64,000 nt of DNA from Mycolicibacterium sp. CR10 (GCF_005222675.1 NZ_STGE01000002.1:105915-169914), one strand, 5' to 3'; positions 19,168 to 28,404 are shown, counted from the first letter of the stretch. The notes: generated by a model not told the origin, from the letters alone. Made by a program: numbers and translations.

Positions 19168-19709
19168 CAGTCCCCCTCCGGTTTGTCGGTCAGCTCGGTG
19201 CGGTTGCGGCGCAGCGTATTGCGCTCGGTGAGGTCGTAGTAGGACATCGCGGTCAGCGGCGGCGAGTAGGCGTGCACGCTCAGCGTAGGCGAGGCGAGTG
19301 GGGCGCTCGCCCCGGTACCGGTAACCGCGACGGTCTCGCGGGCCCACTCGACGTCGTGTACCCACCCCAGCGGAAACGCTGCCTGGTCACCGGCTTCGAG
19401 CCGCCGGGTACGCAATGCCTGGCCATCCCAACGGGTTTCACGTAGAGACCCGGACAACACGGTCAATGCTCCCAGCGACCCACCGTGATCGTGCAGTTCG
19501 GTCGAGCGGTCCGGGACCCAGCTGATCAGCCACACGTCCAGTTCCTCATCGCCGTGCAGGCGGGTGAACCAGCGTTCGCCGCTGGGTGGTCCGCCGGCAG
19601 GCAACAGATGGTCGTACTGGCCGCCGAGGACGTCGTCGGCGAACCGATCGGTGACGTGAAGAAGGTCGGCTGGTTTCAAACGGGTGGGCAGGACGGAGTG
19701 AGTGACCAT
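19167..19709 (-). CDS. Cysteine dioxygenase-type cupin
   Basis: A 180-aa cupin oxidising a small thiol, most likely cysteine to cysteine sulfinic acid. Iron ligands appear as H73 and H75 in STELHDHGGSLGAL and H118 in GWVHDVEW, the three-His set of the thiol dioxygenase family; YSPPLTAMSYYD follows as in bacterial CDOs. 3-Mercaptopropionate could be an alternative substrate. Start ATG/GTG ambiguity at the N-terminus (MVTHSV) does not affect the domain. First gene of a two-gene operon with the rhodanese. Confidence 0.87.
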   Translation of the reverse strand: MVTHSVLPTRLKPADLLHVTDRFADDVLGGQYDHLLPAGGPPSGERWFTRLHGDEELDVWLISWVPDRSTELHDHGGSLGALTVLSGSLRETRWDGQALRTRRLEAGDQAAFPLGWVHDVEWARETVAVTGTGASAPLASPTLSVHAYSPPLTAMSYYDLTERNTLRRNRTELTDKPEGD

Positions 19710-19957
19710 GGGGGCTCCAGAGAGACGGACGACAGGTTCGGGGGTCAGGCGGTCAGGCCTGACAACACTCCTGAAACCGGGTCACGTCAGTCACGGCGCC
19801 AGTGTTCCACGGACTTCCGGCGGGCCGCCAGCGTGGCGCTTTAACCTCACCGTGAATCTGTAAACGCGCAGTTCGACGGGACTGCGACCGAGGTGGCGCC
19901 GGCGGAACCGGCCACCGCCCGTCGAATGAGACGACGGCCATTGCATAGATTGGCGGC

Positions 19958-20398
19958 ATGCGTTGGAACCCACTTGGCGCCGTCTGCGTCCTCGCCGCGA
20001 GCGTGGCGATCCTGTCGGGCTGCTCTTCGGATACCGAGCCGGCGCCGACGTCGTCATCGGCCGCGCCGTCCACGTCCATGGAGACAGAGTTGGGGACGGC
20101 ACCACCGGTTCCGCCCGGTGAAGTCGGCGTTTCGCCGGGCGGTGTCACCACCGCGGTCGGCGCGCCTGCCGACTCCACCGAGGACGACTACTTCCAGGCC
20201 TGCCGAGCCGCCAAGGCGTGGATGGAGCAGCAGGGCGGGGATCCCAAGGCCCAGATCGAGCCGTATCTGAAGATGGTTCAGAGCGCGGAGTTTGTCGGCC
20301 CCGGCACATTCCACGTGCCCTGGTCGCAGCTGTCACCGGGGCAGCAGTCGGCGGTCATCGTCGCCGTCCAGGCGGGCGCCGACGCCCTGTGCGGATAG
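19958..20398 (+). CDS. lpqV: Lipoprotein LpqV
   Basis: A 146-aa lipoprotein with signal peptide and lipobox ILSGCSS (lipid-modified Cys22), a Ser/Thr/Pro-rich linker (residues 23-70) and a C-terminal DUF-like domain with two Cys (FQACRAAKAW; ADALCG). TAGATT (19946-19951) is 6 nt from ATG and there is no SD, indicating a leaderless mRNA. The place next to two patatins agrees with M. tuberculosis lpqV (Rv1064c). Function unknown. Confidence 0.87.
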   Translation: MRWNPLGAVCVLAASVAILSGCSSDTEPAPTSSSAAPSTSMETELGTAPPVPPGEVGVSPGGVTTAVGAPADSTEDDYFQACRAAKAWMEQQGGDPKAQIEPYLKMVQSAEFVGPGTFHVPWSQLSPGQQSAVIVAVQAGADALCG

Positions 20399-20401
20399 CC
20401 G

Positions 20402-21205
20402 CTATATCGCCGGTGCAGTCTCCAGCTCCAGGTTGCTCTTGAGGTCTGAAAGCTTGGCCGGCCACCCACCGGAAACAAGTTCCCGCACAATGCTTTCCGA
20501 GGGGAATCCGTTGTGGATGACGGTGAGTTTCACGCGGCTGTCATCGATGGGCTCGATCTCGAACGTCACTTTCGACCTGGGCTCGGCTGCCGCCTTGGCG
20601 ATGACCTCCTCCGACAGCCCGATCGTGGTCAGCTCGGGGGTGAAGGTGTGGAAGGTGAACGCCAGCCGGCGGAAGGGGTCGGTCTCCAGGATGACCTGCT
20701 CGGTGTCGGTGATGTTCAGCGCGCCGTCGCGCCACGCGAACGTCGATCCGACCTTCCAGTCCGACACCAGCCCGTGGCCCATGTAGCGCTCCGAGAACGC
20801 CGGGTCGGTGACCGCCTGCCAGAGCCGCTCGGGCGTGGTCCGGATGTAGGTGACGTAGACGAACTCTTTGGTGGCATCGATAGTGTTGTGGTCCATCGAA
20901 TCTCGCTCCAATACTGTTTTCAGGTCGGCAAGCGTCTGCGCTCGCGCTCGGTCGTAGTGGTTGATCCAGCGGTCGGCGATGGCGTTGATCGGCTCGGCGT
21001 TGAGGTAATGGAGCTTCTCTCGACCGTGCCACACGATGCTGACGAGGTTGGCGTCCTCGAGCACCTTGAGGTGCTTGCTCACAGATTGCCGGGCCATGTC
21101 CAGCCCGGCGCACAGTTCTCTCAAGCTCTGCCCATTGCGGGCGTTCAAGCTGTCGAGAAGGCGGCGCCGGCTCGCGTCGCCAAGCGCCTTGAACACCTCG
21201 TCCAT
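20402..21205 (-). CDS. ArsR-family HTH fused to AHSA1/SRPBCC ligand domain
   Basis: A 267-aa fusion. Residues 1-95 form an ArsR winged helix (ALGDASRRRLLDSL, SLRELCAGLDMARQSVSKHLKVL, LVSIVWHGREKLHYLN) without a metal-binding CxC. Residues 105-267 form an AHSA1-type SRPBCC domain (YVTYIRTTPERLWQAVTDP, LTVIHNGFP). In separate-gene versions the SRPBCC partner follows the ArsR repressor; here one chain may sense a hydrophobic ligand and bind DNA. Two palindromic operators sit just upstream, so autoregulation is expected. It ends 4 bp from the convergent lpqV. Confidence 0.88.
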   Translation of the reverse strand: MDEVFKALGDASRRRLLDSLNARNGQSLRELCAGLDMARQSVSKHLKVLEDANLVSIVWHGREKLHYLNAEPINAIADRWINHYDRARAQTLADLKTVLERDSMDHNTIDATKEFVYVTYIRTTPERLWQAVTDPAFSERYMGHGLVSDWKVGSTFAWRDGALNITDTEQVILETDPFRRLAFTFHTFTPELTTIGLSEEVIAKAAAEPRSKVTFEIEPIDDSRVKLTVIHNGFPSESIVRELVSGGWPAKLSDLKSNLELETAPAI

Positions 21206-21225
21206 AACCACTAGTTCTCCCACAT

Positions 21226-21272
21226 ATGCAGCCTTTTGGCTACATGTCCACATTAGGCAGCCAAATGGCTGC
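21226..21272. promoter_or_regulatory. Tandem palindromic operators of the ArsR-SRPBCC gene
   Basis: Site 1: ATGCAGCC-TTTT-GGCTACAT (21226-21245, one mismatch). Site 2: GCAGCC-AAAT-GGCTGC (21257-21272, perfect arms). The centres are about 29 bp apart and the pair lies 20-70 bp upstream of the regulator, in the gap shared with the divergent patatin gene. AGCC-N4-GGCT palindromes are typical of ArsR-type repressors linked to SRPBCC proteins. Confidence 0.65.
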
Positions 21273-21323
21273 ATGTCAATGGTTGCGGCGACAGGTATTT
21301 TCGGGGCAGAGCAGAATGACCCC

Positions 21324-22289
21324 ATGCGGGTGGCACTGGCGCTGGGTAGCGGCGGCGCACGTGGCTACGCGCACATCGGCGTGATCCACGAGTTACGCGA
21401 ACGGGGACACGAGATCGTGGGCATCGCCGGATCCTCGATGGGCGCTTTGGTCGGCGGGCTGGAAGCTGCCGGCACGCTCGATGAATACGCCTTGTGGGCA
21501 AGCTCTTTGACCCAGCGCGCGGTGCTGCGACTCCTCGATCCGTCGATCACCTCGGCCGGCGTGCTGCGCGCGGAGAGGATCCTCGAGGCCGTCCGCGAGA
21601 TTCTCGGCGACGTCACCATCGAGGAACTACCGATGCCCTTCACGTCGGTGGCCACCGACCTGATCACCGGCAAGTCGGTCTGGATGCAACGCGGCCCGGT
21701 CGATGACGCGATCCGGGCATCCATCGCCATTCCGGGCCTCATCACGCCCCACGTGCTCGACGGACGACTGCTCGCCGACGGCGGCATCCTCGATCCGATC
21801 CCGATGGCGCCGGTCGCCGCGGTCAACGCGGACGTCACGATCGCGGTCAGCCTGTCCGGGGACGACCCGGAAGCACGGCGCGGCGAACGGGAACCCCGGC
21901 CCACCGCGGAATGGCTGAACCGCATGTGGCGCAGCACCTCGTCGCTGCTTGACACCAAGACGGCCCGTTCCCTGCTCGACACCACGACGGGTCGCTCGGT
22001 ACTGGACCGCTTCACCGCTACCGACGACGACGAGCTCGCCGGAGAGCTGAACATCCCCGCGGCTCCCCGGCTGGGAGGCTTCGAAGTGCTCAACCGCACC
22101 ATCGAGATCGCCCAGGCTGCGCTGGCCCGCCACACCCTGGCGGCCTATCCACCCGATCTGCTGATCGAAGTGCCGCGCACGGTGTGCCGCAGCCTGGACT
22201 TTCATCGCGCGAACGAGGTCATCGAGATCGGGCAGGAACTCGCCAGCGCGGGGCTGGACACGCTCGAAGCGCTGGCCTCAGAGTCCTAA
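21324..22289 (+). CDS. Patatin-like phospholipase, Rv1063c-like
   Basis: A 321-aa serine hydrolase with the patatin catalytic set: oxyanion GSGGARGYAHIG (8-19), nucleophile Ser38 in GSSMG and Asp152 in ADGGILDP. The core spans 1-190; the tail is helical. Probably cleaves phospholipid or other acyl esters in the cytosol or at the membrane. Divergent from the ArsR fusion, so it may share those operators. Its 3' end overlaps the opposite patatin gene by 12 bp. Confidence 0.9.
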   Translation: MRVALALGSGGARGYAHIGVIHELRERGHEIVGIAGSSMGALVGGLEAAGTLDEYALWASSLTQRAVLRLLDPSITSAGVLRAERILEAVREILGDVTIEELPMPFTSVATDLITGKSVWMQRGPVDDAIRASIAIPGLITPHVLDGRLLADGGILDPIPMAPVAAVNADVTIAVSLSGDDPEARRGEREPRPTAEWLNRMWRSTSSLLDTKTARSLLDTTTGRSVLDRFTATDDDELAGELNIPAAPRLGGFEVLNRTIEIAQAALARHTLAAYPPDLLIEVPRTVCRSLDFHRANEVIEIGQELASAGLDTLEALASES

Positions 22290-23144
22290 GAACCGCGCCA
22301 CCCGCCGGGCCTCGCCGCGCCCCTGGATACGGCCCGCCCGCGCCGACGGCTCCCGGCATGCCGGGTCCAGCGGGTTGGGTCCGAAGGCGGCCAGCGAATC
22401 GGCGTCGGCGAACACCGCGAGCGTCTCGCCGGGGAACGCGTCGATCTCGTCGATGGCACCGGTACCCCACGGCGACGGCGAGTCCACCCCCGACGGCACC
22501 AGCGCCACTGCCACGCCGCAGTCCTGCACGGCTGACATGTTCACCGTGCTGCCCACGCCGCCATCCATGAATCGCCGCCCGTCGACGGTGACCGGAGGCC
22601 ACGCCCCGGGCACCGCGCAGCTCGCGGCCACGGCGTCGACCAACGCGATACCGGACTCGTTGTCGAACACCACGAGTTCGCCCGTCGCCAGATCGATTCC
22701 GGTCACCCGCAGCACCCGCTCCGGCCACTCGTGGGACGGCAGCCGAAACGAAATCACCTCTCGGCGTACCGATTCCGGCACGGTGTCGGTGGCGGCAGCG
22801 ATCGCGCCGATCTTCTGCAGCTTCTGCTCTTTGGTCGCCCCCGGCGTCAGCATCGCGTTCATGAACAGCTCGGTGATGGCGTCCAGAGAGACTCCGGGAT
22901 GTATCTCGCGGGACCCACCGTCGGCCGATACCTGCCGGGCGAACAACTCCTCAAGAGACAGACCGCTCGCGATCTGTGCGGCCACGGTCGAGCCCGCGGA
23001 GGTCCCGAGCAGGACGTCCGAGTCGAGCAGAGCCTGCGCCGCTTCCGGAGACTCGTCGCAGATACCCTGCAGCACACCGGTTTCCCACGCGATCCCGGCC
23101 AAGCCGCCACCCGCGAGAACCAGGGCACGTGTGCCTTCCGCCAT
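22278..23144 (-). CDS. Patatin-like phospholipase, Rv1062-like
   Basis: A 288-aa patatin: AGGGLAGIAWETGVLQG (oxyanion region), nucleophile Ser49 in LLGTSAGSTVAAQ, and the dyad Asp in FMDGGVGSTVN. ATG at 23142-23144 overlaps the stop of the upstream SRPBCC gene, giving a two-gene operon. It is only distantly similar to the opposite patatin at 21324, with a different oxyanion sequence and a longer lid. Substrate unknown. Confidence 0.9.
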   Translation of the reverse strand: MAEGTRALVLAGGGLAGIAWETGVLQGICDESPEAAQALLDSDVLLGTSAGSTVAAQIASGLSLEELFARQVSADGGSREIHPGVSLDAITELFMNAMLTPGATKEQKLQKIGAIAAATDTVPESVRREVISFRLPSHEWPERVLRVTGIDLATGELVVFDNESGIALVDAVAASCAVPGAWPPVTVDGRRFMDGGVGSTVNMSAVQDCGVAVALVPSGVDSPSPWGTGAIDEIDAFPGETLAVFADADSLAAFGPNPLDPACREPSARAGRIQGRGEARRVARFLGL

Positions 23145-23617
23145 CAGCGCAGGAGTTCGTCGGACAGCTGCTCCAGGCCCTGCCGGGCGAAACCCCGCCA
23201 CAGCGCCGCGAACCCGGGCATCGCCAGGCCGGCGGCAGCGGACTTCGGGTGGACGGTCCACCGCCATGTCACCGTGGTGCCGGTACCGGTGGGGGCGAAC
23301 AGCCACTCGCCGTCGATGTGGTCCACCAGTGGCGAGAGCGGACCCGTGACGTTCGTCAGGGTGTAGCCGAAGGTGTTCGGCGGGTCCACAACGGTCAACT
23401 CTTCACGCATGCTGCCGCCGCCGACCTGGATGACGGTGCGTGTCTGACCTGCCGCACTCCAGTCGCCCGCCTGGTCGCGGACGGCCTTGACCGGCGAGAT
23501 CGGGCCGTACCAGCGGCTGAACAGAAGGGGCAGCGGCATCGGCAACGTCCGACCGAAGGCGGTCTCCACGTCGACGGGGATTGCGCGTGACTGTTCCATC
23601 ACGTGAGGTTTGGGCAT
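23144..23617 (-). CDS. SRPBCC-family lipid-binding/cyclase-like protein
   Basis: A 157-aa protein with the START/SRPBCC pattern: VMEQSRAIPVDVETAFGRTL at the start, FGYTLTNVTGPLSP, WLFAPTGTGTTVTWRWTV and a long C-terminal helix GFAALWRGFARQGLEQLSDEL. It likely binds a hydrophobic ligand; coupling by ATGA to the patatin suggests it supplies or buffers a lipid substrate or product, which is inference. Confidence 0.82.
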   Translation of the reverse strand: MPKPHVMEQSRAIPVDVETAFGRTLPMPLPLLFSRWYGPISPVKAVRDQAGDWSAAGQTRTVIQVGGGSMREELTVVDPPNTFGYTLTNVTGPLSPLVDHIDGEWLFAPTGTGTTVTWRWTVHPKSAAAGLAMPGFAALWRGFARQGLEQLSDELLR

Positions 23618-23630
23618 ACCAGATGCTAGA

Positions 23631-24680
23631 TCAACGAAAGCGTGGGGCCGCCTGGCCGCTGATCAGTGGAAGGTCGAGGTAGGTGGCGATGCCGGGCGCC
23701 GCCGCGCACACCGCGGGCACCGAGTTGACGCAGTGCGCGGCGGTGCCGACGACGCCGTACTCCGGGCCCTCCCCTCCGACTTCGGACTGGAATCCCTTGA
23801 CCGACACGGTGAAATCGGGGTTGCCCTGCACCTCCATCTCGTAGCGCTGCCCCTCCGCGCCAAACGACCATGCGGGATCGAGGTTCTCCTCACCCATCAA
23901 CCAGTTCACCGTCACCCGGACCACGACCTCGCCGTCGGCGAGCGCTTCCCAGTGGAACTTGCGGCCGGCGACCTGCCCGGGCTCGATCGGACCCATCGGC
24001 GAATCGATCGTCGCGGTGGCGACCGCGATCTCCTGCGACGCCCGCACCTTGGGGTCGGCCGCGAAACCCAATTGGTCCACACACATCCGGACGGCCTGGA
24101 TGAAACCCGAGTCGAGCATCTTCTGCATCGGACCGGTCAGGGCCTTGTCCGGCGTCTCGCCGAAACCCATCACGTGCCGCAGCACTTCGGGCGCCTCGTA
24201 GGTTCGCAGGTCGGAGAACTCCTCCGCCCGAACGAATGTCACGCCGGTCGACATGGCCGAGAGCATCAACGGGAACTTCTCGCTGATGCCTCCGGGGGCG
24301 ATGCCGGTGCCGTGCAACGTGGCGTTGCCCTCGATGGCGGCTTGCCGCATGACGGCGCCACTGCGCTCACTGGGGTACAGCCAACCCACCGGCGTGACGA
24401 CGTTCTTGCCCGACCTCAGCAGGGACGCCACCTCGTCCGGATTGGCCATCAACGGTGTGTAGATCACCGCGTCGGCATCCAGGGCGAGAATCTCCTCGAC
24501 ACTGCTGGTCGCGGTGACACCGAGGGGTTCGGTGCCGACGATCTCGCCGACGTCGCGGCCCGCTTTGGCCGGGGAGTGCACCCAGCACCCCACCAGGTCG
24601 AGTTCGGGATGCTCCAACACACCCCTCACCGCGGCGACGCCTACTCCGCCGGTCGCCCACTGCACGACGCGCAGAGCCAT
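23631..24680 (-). CDS. DapB-like NAD(P)-dependent oxidoreductase, Rv1059-like
   Basis: A 349-aa protein with an N-terminal Rossmann fold (LRVVQWATGGVGVAAVRGVLEH, LDADAVIYTPL, KNVVTPVGWLYP) and a C-terminal domain like dihydrodipicolinate reductase or 2,4-diaminopentanoate dehydrogenase relatives. GGAGG precedes the start. A KstR-type operator lies 26-39 bp upstream, suggesting a role in sterol or propionyl-CoA-generating lipid catabolism. Actual substrate unknown. Confidence 0.82.
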   Translation of the reverse strand: MALRVVQWATGGVGVAAVRGVLEHPELDLVGCWVHSPAKAGRDVGEIVGTEPLGVTATSSVEEILALDADAVIYTPLMANPDEVASLLRSGKNVVTPVGWLYPSERSGAVMRQAAIEGNATLHGTGIAPGGISEKFPLMLSAMSTGVTFVRAEEFSDLRTYEAPEVLRHVMGFGETPDKALTGPMQKMLDSGFIQAVRMCVDQLGFAADPKVRASQEIAVATATIDSPMGPIEPGQVAGRKFHWEALADGEVVVRVTVNWLMGEENLDPAWSFGAEGQRYEMEVQGNPDFTVSVKGFQSEVGGEGPEYGVVGTAAHCVNSVPAVCAAAPGIATYLDLPLISGQAAPRFR

Positions 24681-24705
24681 ATGATCTCCTCCCGGGAGCG
24701 CAAAC

Positions 24706-24719
24706 TAGAACACGTTCTA
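24706..24719. promoter_or_regulatory. KstR-type operator
   Basis: TAGAACACGTTCTA has perfect inverted arms TAGAAC/GTTCTA and fits the published TNNAACNNGTTNNA consensus for the TetR-family cholesterol repressor KstR. It lies directly upstream of the DapB-like gene on the minus strand. Confidence 0.7.
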
Positions 24720-24761
24720 CCCAGATGTACACCAGATGCCTGCTCAACAAGTGAAGAACCC

Positions 24762-24775
24762 GTCAACCGGTTGAC
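24762..24775. promoter_or_regulatory. Perfect 14-bp palindrome upstream of the kinase gene
   Basis: GTCAACCGGTTGAC is fully self-complementary and lies 66 bp before the kinase start and 82 bp before the divergent DapB-like start. No regulator is assigned. Confidence 0.4.
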
Positions 24776-24840
24776 CATGTGCACCCGCATCCCCGGGATT
24801 AGGGTGTGTTCGCCGGTAGACACACACCCGAGGAGCGACG

Positions 24841-26619
24841 ATGAGCGACCCCCCACGGGACTCCCGCGTCGGCACCCAGATCGGCCCGTACCGGCTGCGC
24901 AGGCTCCTCGGCAAGGGCGGCATGGGTGAGGTGTATGAGGCCGAGGACACCGTCAAGGACCGCATCGTCGCGCTGAAACTGTTGCCGGAGGCGGTTTCTC
25001 ACGATCCAGTGTTCCGCAAGCGGCTGCAGCGCGAGGCGCATTCGGCAGGCCGACTGCTGGAGCCGCACGTCGTCCCGATCCACGATTACGGTGAGGTCGA
25101 CGGGCTGCTCTTCGTGGACATGCGGATGATCGACGGCACGGATCTGCGCAAGCTGCTCAAGGACCAGGGTCCGATGGCCCCGGCCCGGGCGGTCGCGATT
25201 GTGCGGCAGATCGCCTCGGCGCTGGACGCCGCACACACGAGTGGTGTCATGCACCGCGACGTCAAGCCCGAGAACATCCTGATCACCCGCGACGACTTCG
25301 CCTATCTCGTCGATTTCGGCATCGCCAACGCCGCCACCGACGAGAAGCTCACCGAGTTGGGCACCGCGGTCGGCACGTACGCCTACATGGCGCCGGAACG
25401 CTTCACCACCGAGGACGTCACCCACCGCGCCGATGTGTACGCCCTGACCTGCGTGCTGCACGAATGCCTCACCGGTTCCCAGCCCTTCCCCGGCGACAGC
25501 GTCAGCATCGTCATCACCGCCCACCTCAACCAGCCGGTGCCCCGTCCCAGCCAATTGCGGGCGGGGATCCCGGATGCGCTCGACCAGGTGATCGCGCGGG
25601 GCATGGCCAAGCGCCCGGAAGACCGCTACGGCAGCGCCGGCGAACTGGCCACGGCCGCTACCGCGGCCCTGACTCAGCGCGACCAGGATCAGGCGGCCAC
25701 GATTCTGCAGCGCAGTCAGGCGGCGACGATGCAGACCCCGCTACCGCCGCCACCACCGCCACCGTCTTCGTCTCCGCCGCCGTCGCCCTTCCCGACGGCA
25801 CCGCCGACGATGCCGCCGCCACCACCGTCCGCCGGCTCAGCATCCCGGCCCGCTGCGTTCCTGCCCCCTCCCCCGCCGGGCCCGCCACCGCCCCCGCCGG
25901 GCCCGCCACCGCCCCCGCCGGGCCCGCCACCGCCGGGCTGGCCGCCACCGTCCGGACCGCCTCCATCCGGGCCGCAGAAAGGAGGCGCAAAGGCACCGTT
26001 GGTCCTGATCCTCTCGGCGGCAGCGGTATTCGCCGTCGTCCTCGGTGCCCTCGGCATATGGTGGCTGGTCAAGCCCGACGACTCGAGCTCCACCCCGGTG
26101 GCGGGCCCCACCAGCACGTCGTCGCCGCAGACCACGACGCGTTCGCGCGAGCCCACCCGGCGAACCCGGACCACGACCGCGCCGCCACCGCCGACCGCGA
26201 ACTATGACGACCAGCTGATGGCGCTGCTGTCCGGCGGACACGACAGCTCGAACTGCCAGCCCATCAGTCCACCCGCCGGTGCCGCGCTCGCCACGGTGGA
26301 CTGCGGACCGGCGACCACACCCGGTGGCCCTGAGAGCACCCGGTACTCCCTTTTCGGCGACCAGGCCGCACTTGATGCCGCCTTCGACGGCGCGGTCGAG
26401 GTGAACTCCGAGCTGCTGCAGTGCCCGGGCAGCGGCATCGACTCGCCGACGACCTGGCACTACAACGACACCCCCGATGAGGTCGCGGGCCAGATCGCGT
26501 GCGGTACCTACAACGACAACCCCGACGTGGTCTGGACGAACAACGCCGGCATGCTGCTGGCCGACGCTCAGGGGCCCGATTTCGAGGCGTTGCACAACTG
26601 GTGGCTGCAGTACGGCTAG
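24841..26619 (+). CDS. Receptor-type Ser/Thr protein kinase (PknE/F/H/J-like)
   Basis: A 592-aa Hanks-type kinase. Kinase domain about 12-275: [11 protein letters not shown] loop, K46 in [12 protein letters not shown] with catalytic D140, DFG 158-160, activation-loop Thr residues (171, 175, 179) and MAPERF. A Pro-rich juxtamembrane region (about 300-385) contains a 21-bp DNA unit repeated three times (25870-25932). One membrane helix follows ([24 protein letters not shown]), then a Thr-rich linker and an extracellular domain of about 130 residues with four Cys. The sensor domain sets it apart from PknE (DsbG-like); the ligand is unknown. Confidence 0.93.
   Translation: MSDPPRDSRVGTQIGPYRLRRLLGKGGMGEVYEAEDTVKDRIVALKLLPEAVSHDPVFRKRLQREAHSAGRLLEPHVVPIHDYGEVDGLLFVDMRMIDGTDLRKLLKDQGPMAPARAVAIVRQIASALDAAHTSGVMHRDVKPENILITRDDFAYLVDFGIANAATDEKLTELGTAVGTYAYMAPERFTTEDVTHRADVYALTCVLHECLTGSQPFPGDSVSIVITAHLNQPVPRPSQLRAGIPDALDQVIARGMAKRPEDRYGSAGELATAATAALTQRDQDQAATILQRSQAATMQTPLPPPPPPPSSSPPPSPFPTAPPTMPPPPPSAGSASRPAAFLPPPPPGPPPPPPGPPPPPPGPPPPGWPPPSGPPPSGPQKGGAKAPLVLILSAAAVFAVVLGALGIWWLVKPDDSSSTPVAGPTSTSSPQTTTRSREPTRRTRTTTAPPPPTANYDDQLMALLSGGHDSSNCQPISPPAGAALATVDCGPATTPGGPESTRYSLFGDQAALDAAFDGAVEVNSELLQCPGSGIDSPTTWHYNDTPDEVAGQIACGTYNDNPDVVWTNNAGMLLADAQGPDFEALHNWWLQYG
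25870..25932 (+). repeat. 21-bp tandem repeat, three copies, coding for PPPPGPP
   Basis: Three exact copies of a unit starting CCCCCGCCGGGCCCGCCACC and ending in G lie inside the kinase juxtamembrane region. Copy number could vary by slippage without a frameshift because the unit is 7 codons. Confidence 0.7.
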
Positions 26620-26669
26620 CGCAGCGAGGTACGTTCGTGCAACCGCAACGTAGCGAAGGGACCGGATCC

Positions 26670-27857
26670 ATGGGGCGAGTTTTTGTTGTCGGCGTCGGCA
26701 TGACGAAGTTCGAGAAGCCGGGGCGGCGCGAGGGCTGGGATTACCCGCAGATGGCCAAGGAGTCGGGCACCAAAGCGCTGCAGGACGCCGGCATCGACTA
26801 CACCGAGATCCAGCAGGGCTACGTCGGGTACTGCTCCGGGGACTCGACCTCGGGGCAGCGCGCCCTCTACGAGCTCGGCATGACGGGCATCCCGATCGTC
26901 AACGTCAACAACAACTGTTCCACCGGATCCACGGCGTTGTTCCTGGCCGCGCAGGCCATCCGAGGCGGACTCGTCGACTGCGCCCTGGCGCTGGGTTTCG
27001 AGAAGATGCAGCCGGGCTCGTTGGGCGGCGGCGCCGACGACCGCGAGTCCCCGCTGGGCCGCCACGTCAAGGCGCTCGCCGAGATCGACGAGTTCGCATT
27101 CCCTGTGGCGCCGTGGATGTTCGGCGCTGCAGGCCGCGAACACATGAAGAAGTACGGCACCACTGCCGAACACTTCGCGAAGATCGGCTACAAGAACCAC
27201 AAGCATTCGGTGAACAACCCGTACGCACAGTTCCAGGAGGAGTACACCCTCGACGACATCCTGGCCGCCAAGATGATCTCCGACCCGCTGACCAAGCTCC
27301 AGTGCTCCCCCACCTCCGACGGGTCGGGGGCGGCAGTGCTGGCCAGTGAGGACTACGTCGCCAAGCACGACCTGGCCGGGCAGGCCGTCGAGATCGTCGG
27401 ACAGGCCATGACCACCGACTTCGCGTCGACGTTCGACGGCAGTGCCGCCAACATCATCGGTCACGACATGAATGTGCAAGCGGCTCAACAGGTTTACCAG
27501 CAGTCCGGCCTAGGCCCGGAGGATTTCCAGGTGATCGAGCTGCATGACTGCTTCTCGGCCAACGAACTGCTGCTCTATGAGGCCCTCGGGCTGTGCGGGC
27601 CGGGCGAGGCACCCAGGCTGATCGACGACAACGACACCACCTACGGCGGACGCTGGGTGGTCAACCCGTCCGGCGGGCTGATCTCGAAGGGGCACCCGTT
27701 GGGCGCCACCGGGCTGGCGCAGTGCAGCGAGCTGACCTGGCAGTTGCGCGGCACCGCCGACAAGCGTCAGGTCGACGGCGTCACCGCCGCGCTGCAGCAC
27801 AACATCGGGCTGGGCGGTGCGGCCGTCGTCACCGCCTACCAACGCGCCGACCGCTGA
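26670..27857 (+). CDS. Thiolase-like lipid-transfer protein, Rv1627c-like
   Basis: A 395-aa thiolase-superfamily protein of the SCP-x/lipid-transfer type. It has the nucleophile Cys in [27 protein letters not shown] in place of NEAF, and the catalytic His in [17 protein letters not shown]. Such proteins in mycobacteria act as thiolases or, with a DUF35 partner, as aldolases in sterol side-chain degradation; no DUF35 gene is adjacent. The start ATG has GGACCGGA upstream. Confidence 0.88.
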   Translation: MGRVFVVGVGMTKFEKPGRREGWDYPQMAKESGTKALQDAGIDYTEIQQGYVGYCSGDSTSGQRALYELGMTGIPIVNVNNNCSTGSTALFLAAQAIRGGLVDCALALGFEKMQPGSLGGGADDRESPLGRHVKALAEIDEFAFPVAPWMFGAAGREHMKKYGTTAEHFAKIGYKNHKHSVNNPYAQFQEEYTLDDILAAKMISDPLTKLQCSPTSDGSGAAVLASEDYVAKHDLAGQAVEIVGQAMTTDFASTFDGSAANIIGHDMNVQAAQQVYQQSGLGPEDFQVIELHDCFSANELLLYEALGLCGPGEAPRLIDDNDTTYGGRWVVNPSGGLISKGHPLGATGLAQCSELTWQLRGTADKRQVDGVTAALQHNIGLGGAAVVTAYQRADR

Positions 27858-27933
27858 ACTTTTTCCCGCCGGGAAACGTGTCACTCTTCGCAGGCGATAT
27901 GAAGAGTGGGTCGGGGTCGACGGAGGCGCGACA

Positions 27934-28254
27934 ATGCGCAAGGCATGGATATCGGCAATAGCGGTACTCGGCGTGGTGGTCGCGCCCGCGGGAATCGCAG
28001 CGGCCCAACCGCAGAACCCCTGGGTCGTCATCGAGCAGCTCGAGTTGGCGGGCTATCAGGTCAACCTCGACCGGATCGGCAGCGCACCGATCGGGGAGTG
28101 CACGGTCATCGGCGTCCGCAATCCGCAACAGGTCACCCGGCCGGTGGCCGTCGACGGAGGCGGATTCGGGCACCACGGCCACTTCGACGACGTCGACGTG
28201 ATCGACGTCGTCGTGCACCAGTCCATCTCGGTGTCGCTGGACTGCTCGCGCTGA
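27934..28254 (+). CDS. Small exported protein, paralogue of the 37.5-kb gene
   Basis: 106 aa with a Sec signal peptide (MRKAWISAIAVLGVVVAPAGIAAA) and a mature domain with two Cys in GSAPIGECTVIGVRN and SVSLDCSR. The protein at 37531-37836 shares RIG-AP--EC-VIGVR and SLDCSR, so these are a small secreted family whose two cysteines probably form one disulfide. An Asp/His/Gly-rich insert (GGGFGHHGHFDDVDV) could bind metal. Function unknown. Confidence 0.8.
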   Translation: MRKAWISAIAVLGVVVAPAGIAAAQPQNPWVVIEQLELAGYQVNLDRIGSAPIGECTVIGVRNPQQVTRPVAVDGGGFGHHGHFDDVDVIDVVVHQSISVSLDCSR

Positions 28255-28264
28255 AAGCACGGAA

Positions 28265-28325
28265 CGCCGAATGTACGGTTTCTGACGGATGAAGCCTCGA
28301 GATCGTCAGAAACCGTACTCTCGGC
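28265..28325. repeat. Palindromic intergenic element, copy B
   Basis: GCCGAATGTACGGTTTCTGA and, inverted, TCAGAAACCGTACTCTCGGC form a near-perfect hairpin (about 20 of 22 paired) around a short spacer. This is the best-preserved copy of the family also found at 6662 and 45762. Confidence 0.75.
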
Positions 28326-28355
28326 AAGTCCGCCCGGGCCGACCCGTAGGCACGC

Positions 28356-28393
28356 GGAAAGACCCGGCCGGAGGGGACCGACCGGGTCTTTCC
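28356..28393 (-). terminator. Terminator hairpin of dctA
   Basis: GGAAAGACCCGG (28356-28367) pairs perfectly with CCGGGTCTTTCC (28382-28393). It lies 12 bp past the dctA stop on the minus strand. The usual U tail is missing, as is common in mycobacteria. Confidence 0.65.
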
Positions 28394-28404
28394 TGGAGCG
28401 CGCC

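Noticed and set aside
23610..24929. A 439-codon plus-strand frame running into the kinase start.
   Set aside because: His/Arg/Asp-rich shadow of the DapB-like gene; crosses a promoter region with a KstR site.
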